Below are positions 1 through 7,785 of a stretch of 34,430 nt of DNA, in pieces. The stretch spans positions 8,486-42,915 of the forward strand of contig JAKAHT010000003.1 of the NCBI GenBank assembly GCA_021814805.1, written 5' to 3'. How positions within the stretch are numbered: position 1 is the first letter of the stretch; the number at the start of each line of letters is the position of its first letter. The stretch is from a bacterium. GTDB lineage: Bacteria > Patescibacteriota > Minisyncoccia > UBA6257 > GWB1-50-10. A program made the position numbers and the translations under genes. The notes under the pieces were generated by a model, which did not search any database, was not told the DNA's origin, and saw nothing but the letters and a program-made list of their open reading frames with translations.

Positions 1-50
1 CTCGAAAATAAAATTAGCGGCGAAAGGTCAATATTGCTAATAAATAAAAA

Positions 51-347
51 ATGAATTTAAAACCGTTATCCAGTCATGTTTTAGTGGAGTTTGTCGAAAA
101 TGAAACTAAAACGACCAAGTCGGGCATAGTCCTTCCCGATTCAGTGGAAAAAAAGGAACAGTCCAAAGGTGTAGTTGTATCCGTCGGTCCAGGAAAGATG
201 CAGAACGGAACGAGAGTGCCTCCGGAAGTTAAACCGGGAGATCGCGTTATTTTTACGAAACCTTGGAGCGAAGATAAGAAAATGGAAGAGGAAAACAAAA
301 CCTATTTTTTGGTCGAGGAAGACGATATCCTTGCGATTATCCAATAA
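51..347 (+). CDS. groES: Co-chaperonin GroES (Hsp10)
   Basis: GroES forms the heptameric lid that closes the GroEL folding chamber in the cytoplasm. The 98-residue product has the usual family length. The mobile loop is visible around residues 17-30 with the GroEL-docking GIVLP tract, followed by the beta-barrel segments KGVVVSVGPGK and VKPGDRVIF and the C-terminal EEDDILAII. The gene lies 19 nt upstream of groEL on the same strand, the standard bacterial pairing. The start has no Shine-Dalgarno and is preceded by an A-rich run. Only 50 bases upstream are visible and no complete CIRCE heat-shock operator is seen there. Identification is secure. Confidence 0.97.
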   Translation: MNLKPLSSHVLVEFVENETKTTKSGIVLPDSVEKKEQSKGVVVSVGPGKMQNGTRVPPEVKPGDRVIFTKPWSEDKKMEEENKTYFLVEEDDILAIIQ

Positions 348-366
348 TCACTAACAAAATAAACTT

Positions 367-2010
367 ATGGCAAAACAAATATTGTTCGATGACAAAGCCA
401 GGATGGCTATGAAACGCGGAATGGATAAGCTATCTTCAGCGGTTAAAATGACTCTCGGTCCGAGAGGCCGGGCGGCCGTAATAGAAAAGGGATACGGTGC
501 GCCCCAAGTGACGTTCGATGGAGTGACCGTAGCCAAAGAAATAGAGCTTAAGGATAAATATGAAAATCTGGGCGCCGAATTTTTAAAACAAGCGGCTGAC
601 AAAACAGACAACAATGTGGGCGACGGCACCACGACCTCAGTGGTTTTGGCCTATTCCATGATTGAAGAGGGGGAAAGAGCCATTAATGAAAAAGGATTCA
701 ATGTGATACAGCTTTCAGAAGAATTGAAACGCAGAAGTCAGGTGGTCATAAAAGCCCTCGAAGATCAAAAAGAGGAAATAAACGACAATAAAAAAGTCCA
801 AGAGGTGGCTACGCTTTCGGCCAAAGATCCAGAGATAGGCAAACTTATCGCCGAAGTCATGGATAAAGTCGGCAAAGAGGGAGTCGTGACGGTCGACGAT
901 TCTAATACCATCGGCAGTTCCTACGAAGTGGTCGAAGGAATGCAATTCGACCGGGGATATATTTCTCAATATATGGTTACCAACCAGGAAAGGATGGAGT
1001 CTGTTTTGGAAGATCCTTATATCCTAATAACCGATAAGAAAATTTCTTCGATAAGTGAACTCTTGCCTATTCTCGAAAAGATAATACAAAGCGGCAAAAA
1101 AGACCTTTTGATAGTGGCCGATGACGTGGACGGAGAGGCCTTAGCCACTTTAATAGTCAATAAAATCCGCGGCATATTCAATGTTTTGGCTGTTAAGGCT
1201 CCTGGATTCGGTGACAGGAAGAAAGAAATGCTTCAGGATATAGCTACGGTCACTGGAGCGACTTTCGTTTCCGAAGATTTGGGCAAGAAATTCGAGAGTA
1301 TCGAAATAAACGAACTCGGTCATGCTCATCGAGTAGTCTCCGACAAAGATAAAACCACTATTGTGGGAGGTACCGGAGATAAGAAGATCATAGAGGACAG
1401 AATTAAACAAATAAAATCGCAAATCAAATCAACCGACTCCGAATTTGATAAGGAAAAATTGGAAGAAAGGCTCGGCAAGCTTTCCGGAGGAGTGGCCGTC
1501 ATAAAAGTCGGTGCTCCGACCGAATCGGCTCAGAAAGAATTAAAGCAAAGAGTGGAAGATGCCGTGGGGGCTACGAGGGCGGCAATGGAAGAAGGAATAA
1601 TACCGGGCGGAGGTGTGGCTCTTTTCAATGCCATACCTTCCATAAATCCGGATAAGGACGAAAACGGTTCAATATCGGCGGCTGTTCATACCATACTTTC
1701 CAGGGCGCTTAATTCCCCAATAACCGCCATAATAGAAAACAGCGGAGAAAATGTTTCGAGCGTGACGGCTAAATTGAAAGAAAATTGGCAGAAAGGAAAA
1801 AGTTGGAACGGATTTAATGCCTTCACGAACAAGATAGAGGATTTGAAGGAAGCTGGAGTTTTGGATCCTTTGAAGGTTACAAAGACCGCTTTTATGAATG
1901 CCGTTTCCGTGGCCGCCAACTATTTGACAATAGGCGCCGCCATAACCGATATACCTGAAAAGAAAGAAAATACGAACCCGGGCCTCGGGGATATGGGAGG
2001 AGACTATTAA
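367..2010 (+). CDS. groEL: Chaperonin GroEL (Hsp60)
   Basis: This is the ATP-driven chaperonin that folds cytosolic proteins inside a double seven-membered ring with GroES. The product is 547 residues, full family length. Visible motifs are MTLGPRGR near residue 28, DGVTVAKEI near 51, the nucleotide-binding GDGTTT at 85-90, the apical-domain LEDPYILITDKKIS, and the equatorial signature VEDAVGATRAAMEEGIIPGGG region. The C terminus reads GLGDMGGDY, so the flexible Gly-Gly-Met repeat tail of E. coli GroEL is nearly absent. It is co-transcribed with groES and followed after 21 nt by a ThyX-like gene. There is no Shine-Dalgarno upstream. Confidence 0.98.
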   Translation: MAKQILFDDKARMAMKRGMDKLSSAVKMTLGPRGRAAVIEKGYGAPQVTFDGVTVAKEIELKDKYENLGAEFLKQAADKTDNNVGDGTTTSVVLAYSMIEEGERAINEKGFNVIQLSEELKRRSQVVIKALEDQKEEINDNKKVQEVATLSAKDPEIGKLIAEVMDKVGKEGVVTVDDSNTIGSSYEVVEGMQFDRGYISQYMVTNQERMESVLEDPYILITDKKISSISELLPILEKIIQSGKKDLLIVADDVDGEALATLIVNKIRGIFNVLAVKAPGFGDRKKEMLQDIATVTGATFVSEDLGKKFESIEINELGHAHRVVSDKDKTTIVGGTGDKKIIEDRIKQIKSQIKSTDSEFDKEKLEERLGKLSGGVAVIKVGAPTESAQKELKQRVEDAVGATRAAMEEGIIPGGGVALFNAIPSINPDKDENGSISAAVHTILSRALNSPITAIIENSGENVSSVTAKLKENWQKGKSWNGFNAFTNKIEDLKEAGVLDPLKVTKTAFMNAVSVAANYLTIGAAITDIPEKKENTNPGLGDMGGDY

Positions 2011-2031
2011 AGGAGTTATCATATAGGTATT

Positions 2032-3675
2032 ATGGAAACCCCTTATAACTGGTCCGAGAAAGATAAATATTATCTCGAACCTTTCGTCACTAATCCCGAT
2101 GGATTGATTTCTGTTTTGAGAAATCTGCCTCCGGAAATAGCCGGTGCTCTTTGTTCTCGTGCGAGCCGCGCCTCGGGATCTCTTCTTGAAGTTTTTCTTA
2201 AGGAATATATTTACCCGATAATAAACGGTGAAGATAAAGTTCTATCCGAAGAACTTGAAAATACCGTCAAGTTTTTTCATGAACACGGATTCAAGAAAAT
2301 CTTGAATAATCAGCGGGCTCAGGCCTTTTACGCCAAATGGCTTTCGCAGTATGGCGACGACTCAATAGCTCAAATGACCGGTACTCACGTGGTTTTCTGG
2401 GGAATATCCCAGGTGGCCATGAAATTTATAGAAGATCAGAGAATCGGATTGGAACCGATAGAAAAATCGACCCGCTACGTCAACTTTGGCAATAAGGTCA
2501 ACGGGCATTATCTTTATCATGTCCCAGAAGATGACTTGAGAAGAACGGGTTTTTTCGAAGAATATGAAAGAACCCTCGACCATCTTTTTGATACTTATAT
2601 TCGTCTCATGCCACCGCTTCTCGATTGGCTCAAAAAGAACTACGAGGAAAAAGAATCAATACTGGAAAAAAAGGCTTTTGATACACTCCGAGGGCTTTTA
2701 CCTATGGCTACTTTGGGGCAGCTTGCCATGAGGGGGAACGCCCAAGCTTTGGAGTATTTGATAAACAGGACTGCTAAACACCATCTTTCAGAACTGAGGT
2801 GGATATCGGGAGCGCTTAAAAAGGAATTGGACGAAGAAATTCCTTCTCTTCTCTTGAGGGTTAATGATGAGCCTGCCCAAAAGTACCAAGCTTATTTGAG
2901 CGGACGGCACAATTCCGTTAGAAAATATATTAAAGAAGAAAATTTATCCCAAGAAAAAACGATTTCCGGCCAACCTTCCGTAAAGCTTGTAGAGTACGAT
3001 AAAGATGCAGTAAACAAGGTCATAGCCGGCATACTTTTTGAGCACACTCATGAATCCTGGGAGAATCTTTTAAAAACCGCCTCTTCACTCGACGAAACCG
3101 GTAAAAAGAAAATAATTTCTTCTTATCTTTCCGGCAGGAGCGAAAGGTGGCAAAAAGTCGGTAGAGCTTTCGAAAATTCATATCTTAGGTTTGAAATAAC
3201 CATGAATATAGGAGCTTACCGTGATTTACATCGTCACAGAATGATGACCCAAGAAAGACAACTTTTTTCGGCCCATCACGGATACGACATGCCGGAAGAA
3301 ATAAAAGAAGCCGGTCTTGAAGGAGAATTTTCAGAAGCCCTGGAAAAAGCTCGTGAGTTGTTCTTCCGAATGGAGAAAGTCGATCCTGGCTTGGCGCAAT
3401 ATACTGTACCTTTGGCTTATAGAATAAGATTTTTTGAGTGGCAGAACTTGAGGCAAATGTTCTGGGAATCTGAACTTCGCACCATTTCTCAAGGCCACCC
3501 CGATTATCGGAAAATAGAGCAGGAAAAATGGAGGGTCCTTAAAGAAAAACTGCCATTAATCTCCGAATTTATATTGGTTGATATGAATGACTACAAAATA
3601 GCGAGGAGGGGAACTGAAGAACAAATAAAAAAGAAGGAAGAATTTTTAATAAATGAATTGAAGAAAAAGAAATAA
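2032..3675 (+). CDS. Tandem-domain ThyX-like protein (flavin-dependent thymidylate synthase family)
   Basis: The 547-residue product looks like two ThyX-type modules in one chain; a normal ThyX subunit is about 210-250 residues. Module 1 (about residues 1-290) has GDDSIAQMTGTHVVF (108-122), a motif ending EKSTRYV (144-150), and a late helix LPMATLGQLAMRGNAQALEY (223-242) resembling the ThyX substrate-binding helix. Module 2 (about 325-547) has HRHR at 400-403 and FFEWQNLRQMFWESELR (467-483). The family motif RHRxxSxNExSxRY appears split: module 1 keeps ExSTRY but lacks RHR, while module 2 keeps RHR but has LFSAHHGY where STRY is expected. Family dUMP methylation using FAD and methylene-tetrahydrofolate is known; activity here is inference. 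An AGGAG at 2011-2015 is 16 nt from the start, too far for a usual ribosome binding site. Confidence 0.8.
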   Translation: METPYNWSEKDKYYLEPFVTNPDGLISVLRNLPPEIAGALCSRASRASGSLLEVFLKEYIYPIINGEDKVLSEELENTVKFFHEHGFKKILNNQRAQAFYAKWLSQYGDDSIAQMTGTHVVFWGISQVAMKFIEDQRIGLEPIEKSTRYVNFGNKVNGHYLYHVPEDDLRRTGFFEEYERTLDHLFDTYIRLMPPLLDWLKKNYEEKESILEKKAFDTLRGLLPMATLGQLAMRGNAQALEYLINRTAKHHLSELRWISGALKKELDEEIPSLLLRVNDEPAQKYQAYLSGRHNSVRKYIKEENLSQEKTISGQPSVKLVEYDKDAVNKVIAGILFEHTHESWENLLKTASSLDETGKKKIISSYLSGRSERWQKVGRAFENSYLRFEITMNIGAYRDLHRHRMMTQERQLFSAHHGYDMPEEIKEAGLEGEFSEALEKARELFFRMEKVDPGLAQYTVPLAYRIRFFEWQNLRQMFWESELRTISQGHPDYRKIEQEKWRVLKEKLPLISEFILVDMNDYKIARRGTEEQIKKKEEFLINELKKKK

Positions 3676-3686
3676 ACTGATATAAT
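3658..3686 (+). promoter_or_regulatory. Sigma-70-type promoter for lemA-htpX operon
   Basis: TTGAAG (3658-3663), a 17-nt spacer and a perfect TATAAT (3681-3686). The -10 ends 9 nt before the lemA ATG at 3696, so transcription should begin at or within a few bases of the start codon, predicting a leaderless mRNA. The -35 overlaps the last codons of the ThyX-like gene. Confidence 0.75.
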
Positions 3687-3695
3687 CAAACAATT

Positions 3696-4241
3696 ATGAT
3701 GATACCAATAATAGTTCTCGCGGTGGTAATCCTATGGCTGATATTCGCTTTCAACGGCTTGGTCAGAAAGAAAAACAGAATGGCGGAAGCCTGGTCAGAT
3801 ATAGAGGTTCAGCTGAAAAGAAGATATGATCTTATACCCAATTTAGTTGAAACGGTTAAGGGCTACGCCGCTCACGAAAAAACCGTTTTTGAAGATGTCG
3901 TAAAAGCCAGATCGGTAGCCATGGGTGCCGTGGATCCCAAAGCCAAATTGGAGGCCAACGATACTCTCTCTGGAACGCTGAAATCTCTTTTTGCCGTAGC
4001 TGAAAATTATCCGGCTCTCAAGGCCAATGAAAATTTCGAAAAACTTCAGGATGAATTGACCGATACGGAGGATAAGATCCAAGCGGCCCGCCGTTTTTAT
4101 AATGCCAACGTCAGGGATTTCAATATCGCCGTGGAAGTTTTTCCGACTAATTTAATTGCTGGTATTTTTCATTTCACCAAAGGAGAACTTTTTGATGTTG
4201 ATAATCCATCAGAAAAGGAACCCGTTCAAGTGAAATTTTAA
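3696..4241 (+). CDS. lemA: LemA family membrane protein
   Basis: LemA proteins are small proteins with an N-terminal membrane anchor followed by a long helical bundle; their molecular role is poorly defined. The 181-residue product has a transmembrane segment at about residues 2-20, then the family signature KNRMAEAWSDIEVQLKRRYD, DLIPNLVETVKGYAAHE, the NYPALKANENFEKLQDEL stretch, and ARRFYNANVRDFN. The stop shares one base with the htpX start (TAATG), so the two are translationally coupled; lemA-htpX pairing is common in bacteria. A strong promoter lies immediately upstream. A second ATG directly follows the first and either could be used. Confidence 0.95.
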   Translation: MMIPIIVLAVVILWLIFAFNGLVRKKNRMAEAWSDIEVQLKRRYDLIPNLVETVKGYAAHEKTVFEDVVKARSVAMGAVDPKAKLEANDTLSGTLKSLFAVAENYPALKANENFEKLQDELTDTEDKIQAARRFYNANVRDFNIAVEVFPTNLIAGIFHFTKGELFDVDNPSEKEPVQVKF

Positions 4242-5152
4242 TGGCTACTCTTTATACTCAAGCTTCGACAAACACGAGAAAGACGTGGATTTTAATGACG
4301 GGAGTTTTTGTCTTGATAATAGCCTTGGGCTTTCTCTTCAGCCAAGTTTATAACTCTCCGGGTATTCTGATATTGGCTGTTTTATTGAGTTTCTTTTTGA
4401 ACATAGTCGGTTATTGGTATTCCGATAAAATAGTTTTGGCTTCTACCGGAGCGAAAGAAATCCAAAAAAAAGACAATCCTGAACTCTGGAGGATAGTAGA
4501 AAATCTTTCCATAGCTTCCGGATTGCCCATGCCTAAGCTCTATATAGTTCCGGTTGCCGCTCCCAATGCCTTTGCTACCGGCCGGGACAAAAACCACGCT
4601 TCGGTTGCCGTGACTGAAGGATTGCTCGAAATAATGAACAAAGACGAGCTTGAAGGCGTGATAGCTCATGAAATTTCACATATCGGCAACCGCGATATAC
4701 TGGTTTCGACGGTTGTCGTCGTCCTTGTGGGTGTGATATCCATAATGGCAGATTGGTTTCTTAGAATGAGCTTTTGGGGCGGCAATAGAAGAAATGATAA
4801 CGAGGGCAACAATAACATCATGTTTTTTTTGGGTATAGTGGGTGCCATACTCGCTCCTATAGCCGCCACCCTCATTCAATTTGCTATATCAAGAAAAAGA
4901 GAATCTTTGGCCGATGCTTCCGGAGCCCTTCTTACGAGATATCCCGAAGGGTTGGCGAGTGCCTTGGAAAAAATAGAAAACAACCCTTTCAAAACACAAG
5001 GAGCGAGTTCGGCCACGGCTCATCTTTATTTTACTAACCCATTCAAGGCCGATAGGGGCGATGAAAAGAAAACCCCTTTCTTTGTCCGTTTGTTCATGAC
5101 CCATCCTCCTATAGAGGAAAGAATAAAAGTTTTAAGAGAAATGAGCTTATGA
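4241..5152 (+). CDS. htpX: Zinc metalloprotease HtpX (M48 family)
   Basis: HtpX is a membrane-embedded M48 metalloprotease for quality control of membrane proteins. The 303-residue product has two N-terminal membrane segments (about 16-34 and 40-58), the catalytic HEISH zinc motif at 143-147, two more hydrophobic segments (about 153-174 and 193-216), and the third zinc ligand in the SRKRESLADA helix (E221). The C-terminal THPPIEERIKVLR is the family ending. It overlaps lemA by one base and overlaps the next small gene by four (ATGA), so all are read from one transcript. All catalytic residues are present. Confidence 0.97.
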   Translation: MATLYTQASTNTRKTWILMTGVFVLIIALGFLFSQVYNSPGILILAVLLSFFLNIVGYWYSDKIVLASTGAKEIQKKDNPELWRIVENLSIASGLPMPKLYIVPVAAPNAFATGRDKNHASVAVTEGLLEIMNKDELEGVIAHEISHIGNRDILVSTVVVVLVGVISIMADWFLRMSFWGGNRRNDNEGNNNIMFFLGIVGAILAPIAATLIQFAISRKRESLADASGALLTRYPEGLASALEKIENNPFKTQGASSATAHLYFTNPFKADRGDEKKTPFFVRLFMTHPPIEERIKVLREMSL

Positions 5153-5511
5153 AAGAAAAGATAGGCAAGTATTTGGAACTTATCCTTTTACTACTTCTTA
5201 TAGTGCTTCTCGTTCTTTGCATTTCATTCATTAGACAATTCAACCATTTAAGAAAAGAAGTGCCGGTAAATTATATGGCTCGCCGCACTGTTCTGAACGC
5301 TGATTCAATCCAGGGCTGGATGACGTTCGACTATGTCAATAGAATATTTTCTCTGCCGACAAGTTATTTAAAATCGAGTTTGAATATATCCGACGAAAAA
5401 TATCCGAAAGAATTGATAGAAAGGTATGCCGTGGTTCACGGGTTGAATCCCGGCGATTTTTTAAAGAGCGTCCAAGATTCGGTTGGCAATTATCTGACAA
5501 ATCAAAAATAA
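5149..5511 (+). CDS. Small single-pass membrane protein, unknown function
   Basis: I do not recognise this gene with confidence. The 120-residue product has a strongly hydrophobic membrane segment at about residues 9-28 with a Lys-rich N-terminal flank, then a short soluble domain. That domain contains IQGWMTFDYVNRIFSLPTSY, then NISDEKYPKELIERYA and LNPGDFLKSVQDSVGNYL, which read as several short amphipathic helices. From memory it resembles helical segments found next to membrane cytochrome or DedA-type proteins, but I cannot name a family. The start overlaps the htpX stop (ATGA), and its stop abuts the DedA start (TAAATG), so it is locked into this membrane-protein operon. Confidence 0.85.
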   Translation: MKEKIGKYLELILLLLLIVLLVLCISFIRQFNHLRKEVPVNYMARRTVLNADSIQGWMTFDYVNRIFSLPTSYLKSSLNISDEKYPKELIERYAVVHGLNPGDFLKSVQDSVGNYLTNQK

Positions 5512-6120
5512 ATGGAGCCTGTCCTGACTTTTTTACTTTCCTATATACTTCTTTATAAATATATCGCCTTGTTTTTGATAGTTTTTTCGGCGGCCATAAT
5601 TTTACCTTTGCCGGTTACCGAACTTATGTTTGCTGTCGGAGCTTTCGTGAATCAAGGTTATTTCAATTTTGCAGCCACTCTTATAATCTCCCAGGTGGCC
5701 AACGTTTTGGGGGACCTTGTCGGTTATTTTATAACCCACAAGTACGGCTATGGAGTGATACACAAATTCAAATTGGACAGGTCCCGTTTCTTTGAAAGAA
5801 TGAAGGAGGAATTGAACATACACGTCAGATCCACCATATTCATAACGCGTTTTGCCGGAGGTCTGGGACCGGCGGCTAATTTCTTATCTGGTGCCGTCAG
5901 GGTTCCTCTTAAGTTGTTTTTTATTTACGATTTTTTGGGAAATTTGATCTATTTTTTGGGGATACTTTTGATAGGCAATTTAGCTGGAAGCTATTGGGAA
6001 AATTTTTCGCAAATAATAAGTATTTTCGTGAGTATAATCATGGTCACCACGCTCCTTTTGGGTCTGTGGCATCTTTATAAAAGACTAAAAAGAAATCACG
6101 CCGCTAAGTTGAAAGAGTGA
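5512..6120 (+). CDS. DedA / VTT-domain membrane protein
   Basis: DedA-family (SNARE-associated, VTT) proteins are multi-pass membrane proteins; several members are implicated in flipping undecaprenyl phosphate or phospholipids. The 202-residue product has about five hydrophobic segments. Family landmarks are LPVTELMFAVGAF (about 27-39), the glycine motif ANVLGDLVGYFITHKYG, and the re-entrant motif TRFAGGLGPAANFLSGA followed by FFIYDFLGNLIYF. It begins directly at the stop of the preceding small membrane protein gene. Its 3' end overlaps the convergent nuclease-family gene on the minus strand by 17 bp. Family assignment is good; the substrate cannot be read from sequence. Confidence 0.9.
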   Translation: MEPVLTFLLSYILLYKYIALFLIVFSAAIILPLPVTELMFAVGAFVNQGYFNFAATLIISQVANVLGDLVGYFITHKYGYGVIHKFKLDRSRFFERMKEELNIHVRSTIFITRFAGGLGPAANFLSGAVRVPLKLFFIYDFLGNLIYFLGILLIGNLAGSYWENFSQIISIFVSIIMVTTLLLGLWHLYKRLKRNHAAKLKE

Positions 6121-6913
6121 GAAAAAGGGGATCGTGATCAGAAATCGGCGGCGTCAGGTATTCCGGTTTGTATTCTGTGACTTTTAATCCGGCCTTATCT
6201 AGGTTTTTAACCAGGATATAATCGTATCTTTTGGGTGAATGAATCCTGCTTAAAAAATTATCGACGTAAGCGTTTTCAGGGCGGTAAGTCGGTGAGATCG
6301 GCTCTCCTTCTTTAAATTTCGAAGGGTCGGAAAATCCGGTGGTCCTAAAAAGCTCCGCGAACTCATATTCTTTCATAAGGTAATTTTCATTGAAGTCACC
6401 GGCTAAAATTATCGGTTTATCGTAATTATTGGTTTTCATTACCATTTTCTCAGTTTGCTTGAATCTTATTTTTTGGCTGAAGAAATGGGTTTCTTGATGC
6501 ATATGAGTATTGACTATCTTTACATCGCCGATTGGGGTTTCCACTATCACTTCCAGAAATCCTTTTCGGCCCAGCGTTTCCGATATGGCGGAATTCAAAA
6601 AACGACTGTAAGGCACAAATCTGGAGCTCGTTATCGGAAATTTTGAAAATACCACGAGTCCGCCGGTCATGTCGAAAAGTTTTATAAATAAAATTCGGCG
6701 GGTTTCTATGACATCGCCGGCCATCATATAAGAGCCCCTCAGCTGTTCCTTGAGGAATGATCTGTTCTCAACGTCGAAAGATTCCTGAAGGCAGATTATA
6801 TCGGCTCCCGACTTTTTTAAATACTCCGGAAGATTTTTTATTCTCTTTTTTCTATCCTTGACGAACCAAAAAGGAAGGTCCCAAATATTTAAAGTTAAAA
6901 CTTTCAGGGTCAT
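6104..6913 (-). CDS. Endonuclease/exonuclease/phosphatase (EEP) family protein
   Basis: EEP enzymes are metal-dependent hydrolases acting on phosphodiester or phosphomonoester bonds; members include exonuclease III, DNase I, sphingomyelinase and inositol phosphatases. The 269-residue product carries the complete catalytic set: TLNIW with N9, the metal ligand in CLQESF (E44), NTHMH (135-139), AGDFNE (171-176), KRYDYILV (228-235) and the terminal ISDHDP (257-262). There is no signal peptide, so it is probably cytoplasmic. It is 3 nt downstream of the nucleotidyltransferase gene and convergent with the DedA gene. Substrate is not predictable; the sequence style is closer to the sphingomyelinase/phosphatase branch than to XthA, but that is an impression. 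Confidence 0.88.
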   Translation of the reverse strand: MTLKVLTLNIWDLPFWFVKDRKKRIKNLPEYLKKSGADIICLQESFDVENRSFLKEQLRGSYMMAGDVIETRRILFIKLFDMTGGLVVFSKFPITSSRFVPYSRFLNSAISETLGRKGFLEVIVETPIGDVKIVNTHMHQETHFFSQKIRFKQTEKMVMKTNNYDKPIILAGDFNENYLMKEYEFAELFRTTGFSDPSKFKEGEPISPTYRPENAYVDNFLSRIHSPKRYDYILVKNLDKAGLKVTEYKPEYLTPPISDHDPLFLTLST

Positions 6914-6916
6914 ATT

Positions 6917-7597
6917 TTAGGCAATCATTTTTTCAACATTCTTCAAATCTTCTGGAGTCGCGAGAGGTATCCAAAAAGAAGCTTCTATTATTTTGAATTT
7001 ATAGCCATCAAGAACCATTTTTGAAATTGCTTCCGAAAGATAATATTGGCCACCGTTCTTGGGTTCAGGTTTATAATCGAATATCTTTCCGTTTAAAGTC
7101 AGGCCGTTAGATAAAACCAGATCAGAAATGAATTTATCGGGTTTTTCCACTATTCTTTTGACAGTATTGTCGGCGTTTTTTTCAACGACGCCGAATCTTT
7201 CCGGGTGTTCCGACAGGGAAACGGCCACGGCTAGGTTTTCGTTGGACAGCTCCTTGGCCGTTTTTTTATCTATAAGGTCGTCTCCGTAGAAGATCATGAA
7301 GGTTTCGTCTCGTTTCAAGAGATTCCGGCAGGTTTCGAGGGCGTGAAAAGTCCCTTTCATTTCTCTTTGTTCCGTGTAGGTGACCGGCCGGCCAAAAAAT
7401 TCCCGGCCGCAGTATTTTCTCACTTGCTCTCCCAAATAGCCGACGATTATTACGAATTCCGTCACTTTATCCGGCATTTTTTCCGCTATATGGCTTATAA
7501 GCGGCCGGCCGTTTATTTCAAGAAGGGGCTTGGGCTTATTTTCCGTGAGAGGCCTCATTCTCAATCCTTCGCCGCCGGTTAGTAATATGGCTTTCAT
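6917..7597 (-). CDS. Sugar-nucleotidyltransferase family protein
   Basis: This family joins a sugar 1-phosphate to an NTP to make nucleotide sugars for envelope polysaccharides. The 226-residue product has the N-terminal signature GGEGLRMRPLTENKPKPLL (8-26), VGYLGEQV (52-59), and the metal-binding YGDD (104-107), followed by RFGVVE and VEKPDKF near residues 133-153. It resembles the catalytic domain of GlmU, RfbA and ManC-type enzymes but lacks a C-terminal beta-helix acyltransferase domain, so it is a stand-alone pyrophosphorylase. It starts 11 nt downstream of the tRNA-Ser gene on the same strand and probably shares its transcript. Specific sugar and nucleotide are unknown. Confidence 0.9.
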   Translation of the reverse strand: MKAILLTGGEGLRMRPLTENKPKPLLEINGRPLISHIAEKMPDKVTEFVIIVGYLGEQVRKYCGREFFGRPVTYTEQREMKGTFHALETCRNLLKRDETFMIFYGDDLIDKKTAKELSNENLAVAVSLSEHPERFGVVEKNADNTVKRIVEKPDKFISDLVLSNGLTLNGKIFDYKPEPKNGGQYYLSEAISKMVLDGYKFKIIEASFWIPLATPEDLKNVEKMIA

Positions 7598-7608
7598 CTT
7601 TTTAAATT

Positions 7609-7696
7609 TGGCGGAGGGGGCGAGATTCGAACTCGCGATACCTTGCGGTATACGCGCTTTCCAAGCGCGCGCACTAGACCACTATGCGACCCCTCC
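7609..7696 (-). tRNA. tRNA-Ser (anticodon GGA)
   Basis: The minus strand folds into a type II tRNA: acceptor GGAGGGG paired with CCCCUCC, anticodon arm CGCGC-TTGGAAA-GCGCG giving anticodon GGA, a long variable arm TACCGCAAGGTA typical of tRNA-Ser, and a TTCGAAT T-loop. The discriminator is G73 and CCA is encoded (7609-7611). It reads UCC and UCU codons. Confidence 0.96.
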
Positions 7697-7711
7697 TTCA
7701 GGGTCAAAATT

Positions 7712-7740
7712 AGTTTAGTAAAATAAAAGAAGTTTATCAA
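7712..7740 (-). promoter_or_regulatory. Promoter for tRNA-Ser and downstream minus-strand genes
   Basis: On the minus strand TTGATA (7740-7735), a 17-nt spacer, and TAAACT (7717-7712). The predicted start is about 8-10 nt upstream of the tRNA 5' end at 7696. It is divergent from the aminotransferase promoter. Confidence 0.6.
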
Positions 7741-7747
7741 ATTCCTG

Positions 7748-7777
7748 TTGTGTTTCGTCGGGACTAAATGATAAAAT
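7748..7777 (+). promoter_or_regulatory. Candidate promoter for the aminotransferase-ABC transporter genes
   Basis: TTGTGT (7748-7753), an 18-nt spacer, and TAAAAT (7772-7777). The -10 is 8 nt before ATG 7786, which fits the leaderless pattern of several other genes here and argues for that start rather than ATG 7768, which would lie upstream of the -10. Confidence 0.5.
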
Positions 7778-7785
7778 GTATTTCG

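Noticed and set aside
1..50. CIRCE heat-shock operator before groES
   Set aside because: Only TTGCTAA resembling half a CIRCE arm is seen; the GAGTGC arm and spacing are not present in the visible bases.
1..54. Possible 3' end of an upstream gene (frame 1, ending TGA that overlaps the groES ATG)
   Set aside because: Only 17 codons are visible, a second frame is also open for part of it, and no family is recognisable, so it cannot be called.
2011..2031. AAAGGAG as Shine-Dalgarno for the ThyX-like gene
   Set aside because: The AGGAG part (2011-2015) is 16 nt from the ATG, beyond normal spacing, and no alternative in-frame start fits closer.
3696..5152. UGA reassigned as a sense codon, as in some other candidate phyla
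   Set aside because: htpX, dnaG, atpD, rplC and others end cleanly at TGA at the expected family length, often overlapping the next start, so UGA is a stop.
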